Positions 61,968-64,000 of a stretch of 64,000 bases of DNA are shown here, one piece after another. A program made the translations under genes and the position numbers. The DNA lies in the NCBI RefSeq assembly GCF_003243465.1, contig NZ_QFQZ01000005.1, positions 1 to 64,000 on the forward strand. Direction: 5' to 3'. The stretch is from Caulobacter segnis (lineage in GTDB: Bacteria > Pseudomonadota > Alphaproteobacteria > Caulobacterales > Caulobacteraceae). Numbering within the stretch: position 1 is the stretch's first letter; every line of letters starts with the position of its first letter. Under the pieces are notes generated by a model. The model was not told where the DNA came from and searched no databases. It saw only the letters and a program-made list of their open reading frames with translations.

Positions 61968-64000
61968 ATGCTCGATCTTCGGGAATACCGCCGGCGCCCT
62001 GCGCGCCTCTTCGACTTCCTGCCCTGGGCGGCCCTGGTCGCGCCGGGCGTGGTGCTCAACAAGGATGGCAGTTTCCAACGCACCGCGGAGTTTCGCGGGC
62101 CGGACCTGGACTCGGCCACGGACGCGGAGGTCGCCGCCGTCGCCGCCCGGCTGAACGGGGCGCTGCGCCGGCTGGGCTCAGGCTGGGCGCTTTTCGTCGA
62201 GGCCCGGCGCGACCCCGCCGACGCCTACCCGGAAAGCCGTTTCCCCGACCCGGTCTCGGCCCTGGTCGAGGCCGAGCGCAAGGCCGCCTTCGTCGAGACC
62301 GGCGAGCACTTCGAAAGCCGGTACTATTTGACCCTGACCTATTTGCCGCCGGCCGAGCGTCGCGGCCGGATCGAAGGCCTGTTCGTCGAAGGGCGGGCAG
62401 GGGACGGTCTCGATTGGCGCGCCGCGCTGACCGGCTTCATCGATCGCTCCGATCGCCTTCTGGCCCTGCTCGACGGCCTGATGCCCAAGGTCGCCTGGCT
62501 GGACGACGGCCAGACCCTCAGCGTGCTGCACGGCGCCGTCTCGACGGTGCGCCAGCGGGTGGCCGCCCCCGAGACCCCGATGCAGTTGGACGCCTTGCTG
62601 GCCACCCAGCCGCTGGCCGGCGGCCTGGAGCCGCGCCTGGGCCGCGCGCACCTGCGGGTGCTGACCCTGACCGGGTTCCCGGCCGCCACGACGCCGGGCC
62701 TGCTCGACGAGCTCAATCGCCTCGGCATCGCCTATCGCTGGAGCACCCGGGCCCTGTGCCTGGACAAGACCGACGCCGTGGGCCTGCTGGGCAAGATCCG
62801 TCGCCAGTGGTTCGCCAAGCGCAAGTCCGTCCTGGTCCTGCTGCGCGAGGCCTTGACCCAGGAGCCGTCGCCTCTCGTCGACAATGACGCCTCCAACAAG
62901 GCGCTTGAGGCGGACCTGGCCCTGCAGGACCTCGGCGGCGATGCGGTCGCCTACGCCTATGTCACCACGAGCCTGGTGGTCTGGGATGACGATCCCGCCG
63001 TCGCCGAGGCCAAGCTGGCCCTCGTCGAGAAGGTCATCCAGGGCCGCGACTTCACCGTCATTCGTGAGAGCGTCAACGCCGTGGAGGCCTGGCTCGGGAC
63101 GATCCCCGGCCACGTCTACGCCAATGTCCGCCAGCCGCCGCTTTCGACCCTGAACCTGGCCCATATCGCGCCGATGTCGGCGGTCTGGGCCGGGCCCGAG
63201 CGCAACGCGCATTTGCACGGCCCGCCGCTCTTGCTGGCGCGCACCGCCGGCTCGACGCCCTTCCGTCTCAGTCTGCATGTCGGCGACGTCGGCCACACCC
63301 TCGTGGTGGGGCCGACCGGCGCGGGCAAGAGCGTGCTCCTGGCGCTGCTGGCCCTGCAGTTTCGCCGCTACACCGGCGCACAGGTCTTCGCCTTCGACTT
63401 CGGCGCGTCCAGTCGGGCCGCAGCGCTCGGCATGGGCGGCGACTTCCATGACCTGTCGGGCGAGGGCGGGGCGGTGGCCCTCCAGCCGCTGGCGCGGATC
63501 GACGAACCGGACGAGCGCGCCTGGGCGACCGGCTGGCTGGCCGCCGTCCTGGCCCGCGAAGGCGTCGAGATCACACCGGCCGTCCGTGACCACCTCTGGG
63601 CCGCGCTGGGCAGTCTTGCGAGCGCGCCGGTCGGCGAACGCACGCTGACGGGGCTGGTGGCGCTCTTGGCCAGTCAGCCTCTGAAAGCGGCCTTGGCGCC
63701 CTTCGTCCTGGGCGGGCCTTTTGGTCGGCTGCTGGACGGTGCGGGCGAAGCCTTGGGCCAGGCTGATGTCCAGGTGTTCGAGACGGAGGGCTTGGCCAGG
63801 AGCGCCGCGGCGCCCGCCGTCCTGACCTATCTCTTCCACCGGATCGGCCGTCGGCTGGATGGCCGTCCGACCCTGATCGTCATCGATGAGGGATGGCTTG
63901 CCCTGGATGATCCAGCCTTCGGCGCGCAGTTGCGCGAATGGCTCAAGACCCTGAGGAAGAAGAACGCCTCGGTGATCTTCGCCACCCAGTCGCTGGCCGA
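61968..64000 (+). CDS. trbE: Conjugal transfer ATPase TrbE (partial, runs off the window)
   Basis: 677 residues seen, open at the right edge. VirB4-type ATPase: N-terminal domain with LRRLGSGWALFVEARRD, Walker A VVGPTGAGKSVLLALLAL, Walker B LIVIDEGWLALDDP, and the motif KNASVIFATQSLA at the edge. No stop in the window; trbJ, L, F, G, I should follow. Confidence 0.93.
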   Translation, partial: MLDLREYRRRPARLFDFLPWAALVAPGVVLNKDGSFQRTAEFRGPDLDSATDAEVAAVAARLNGALRRLGSGWALFVEARRDPADAYPESRFPDPVSALVEAERKAAFVETGEHFESRYYLTLTYLPPAERRGRIEGLFVEGRAGDGLDWRAALTGFIDRSDRLLALLDGLMPKVAWLDDGQTLSVLHGAVSTVRQRVAAPETPMQLDALLATQPLAGGLEPRLGRAHLRVLTLTGFPAATTPGLLDELNRLGIAYRWSTRALCLDKTDAVGLLGKIRRQWFAKRKSVLVLLREALTQEPSPLVDNDASNKALEADLALQDLGGDAVAYAYVTTSLVVWDDDPAVAEAKLALVEKVIQGRDFTVIRESVNAVEAWLGTIPGHVYANVRQPPLSTLNLAHIAPMSAVWAGPERNAHLHGPPLLLARTAGSTPFRLSLHVGDVGHTLVVGPTGAGKSVLLALLALQFRRYTGAQVFAFDFGASSRAAALGMGGDFHDLSGEGGAVALQPLARIDEPDERAWATGWLAAVLAREGVEITPAVRDHLWAALGSLASAPVGERTLTGLVALLASQPLKAALAPFVLGGPFGRLLDGAGEALGQADVQVFETEGLARSAAAPAVLTYLFHRIGRRLDGRPTLIVIDEGWLALDDPAFGAQLREWLKTLRKKNASVIFATQSLA

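Larger units (their letters stand above)
15031..64000. mobile_element. Integrative and conjugative element, left end to beyond window
   Basis: The span starts at tRNA-Arg with a serine recombinase and contains ParB-like, DUF736, DUF2285, DUF2840, TraF, lytic transglycosylase, DUF3363 relaxase, TraG/VirD4, CopG-like and TrbB-C-D-E genes, the standard backbone of alphaproteobacterial Trb-type ICEs. Two cargo blocks are visible: a lasso peptide cluster (about 23.7-35.5 kb) and a metal-stress/export/fatty-acid block (about 43.5-60.0 kb). The right end and attR are outside the window. The exact left boundary base inside the tRNA cannot be fixed from one end. Confidence 0.85.

Noticed and set aside
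1..64000. CRISPR arrays and insertion sequences
   Set aside because: No regularly spaced repeats and no transposase-like frames were seen anywhere in the window.

Overview
The window looks like a Caulobacter chromosome (very GC-rich, alphaproteobacterial gene families, caulosegnin-like lasso peptides, a SigF/NrsF pair). It has two parts. Bases 1 to about 14,990 are ordinary core genome. From tRNA-Arg at 14,994 to the right edge lies an integrative and conjugative element (ICE) that runs off the window inside trbE, so the far attachment site is not visible.

Core part: a PhoX-like Tat-exported protein; rplM-rpsI with a clear sigma70-type promoter; argC tail-to-tail with a class I PHA synthase (phaC); a small lipoprotein; alaC-type aminotransferase and hom; a tandem of class II (glpX) and class I (fbp) fructose bisphosphatases; recJ; two identical tRNA-Glu genes; a double cold-shock-domain protein; a DUF192 protein; tRNA-Pro; an NDUFS4-like complex I subunit; tRNA-Arg.

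ICE left arm (15.0-23.7 kb): a large serine recombinase whose 3' end runs into tRNA-Arg, small unknown genes, a DUF3768 protein, a large ParB-like protein, a thermonuclease, two DUF736 genes and one broken DUF736 copy. Several of these genes sit behind structured, partly duplicated leaders and strong hairpin terminators.

Lasso peptide cargo (23.7-35.5 kb): an XRE and a GntR-type regulator, three short precursor genes (A1, A2, A3; A3 starts at GTG), the B leader-binding/protease protein, the C cyclase, and, convergently, the isopeptidase E, a TonB-dependent receptor with a signalling domain, FecR and an ECF sigma factor. No ABC exporter gene is present, as in astexin/caulosegnin-type clusters. 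The predicted 19-residue cores resemble caulosegnins II and III but differ from them.

Conjugation block (35.6-43.4 kb): XRE and DUF2285 regulators, an AlpA-like HTH protein, DUF2840, TraF peptidase, lytic transglycosylase, DUF3363 relaxase with a candidate oriT repeat in front, TraG/VirD4 and a CopG-like protein. The trb genes (trbB, C, D, E) resume at 60.3 kb.

Second cargo (43.5-60.0 kb), between the CopG-like gene and trbB: a metal-stress bufferin operon (bufA, DUF692 bufB, DUF2063 bufC, doxX, sigF, nrsF) plus an ABM-type monooxygenase gene. Both transcription units carry an exactly spaced GTTACC-N16-CGAA SigF-type promoter. Next come a TonB-receptor remnant, a TolC/HlyD/two-permease exporter with no ATPase gene nearby, two TetR regulators, a fatty-acid module (thioesterase, 3-hydroxyacyl-CoA dehydrogenase, oleate hydratase) and a frameshifted, truncated copper P-type ATPase. 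All calls come from reading the sequence; no database search was run.
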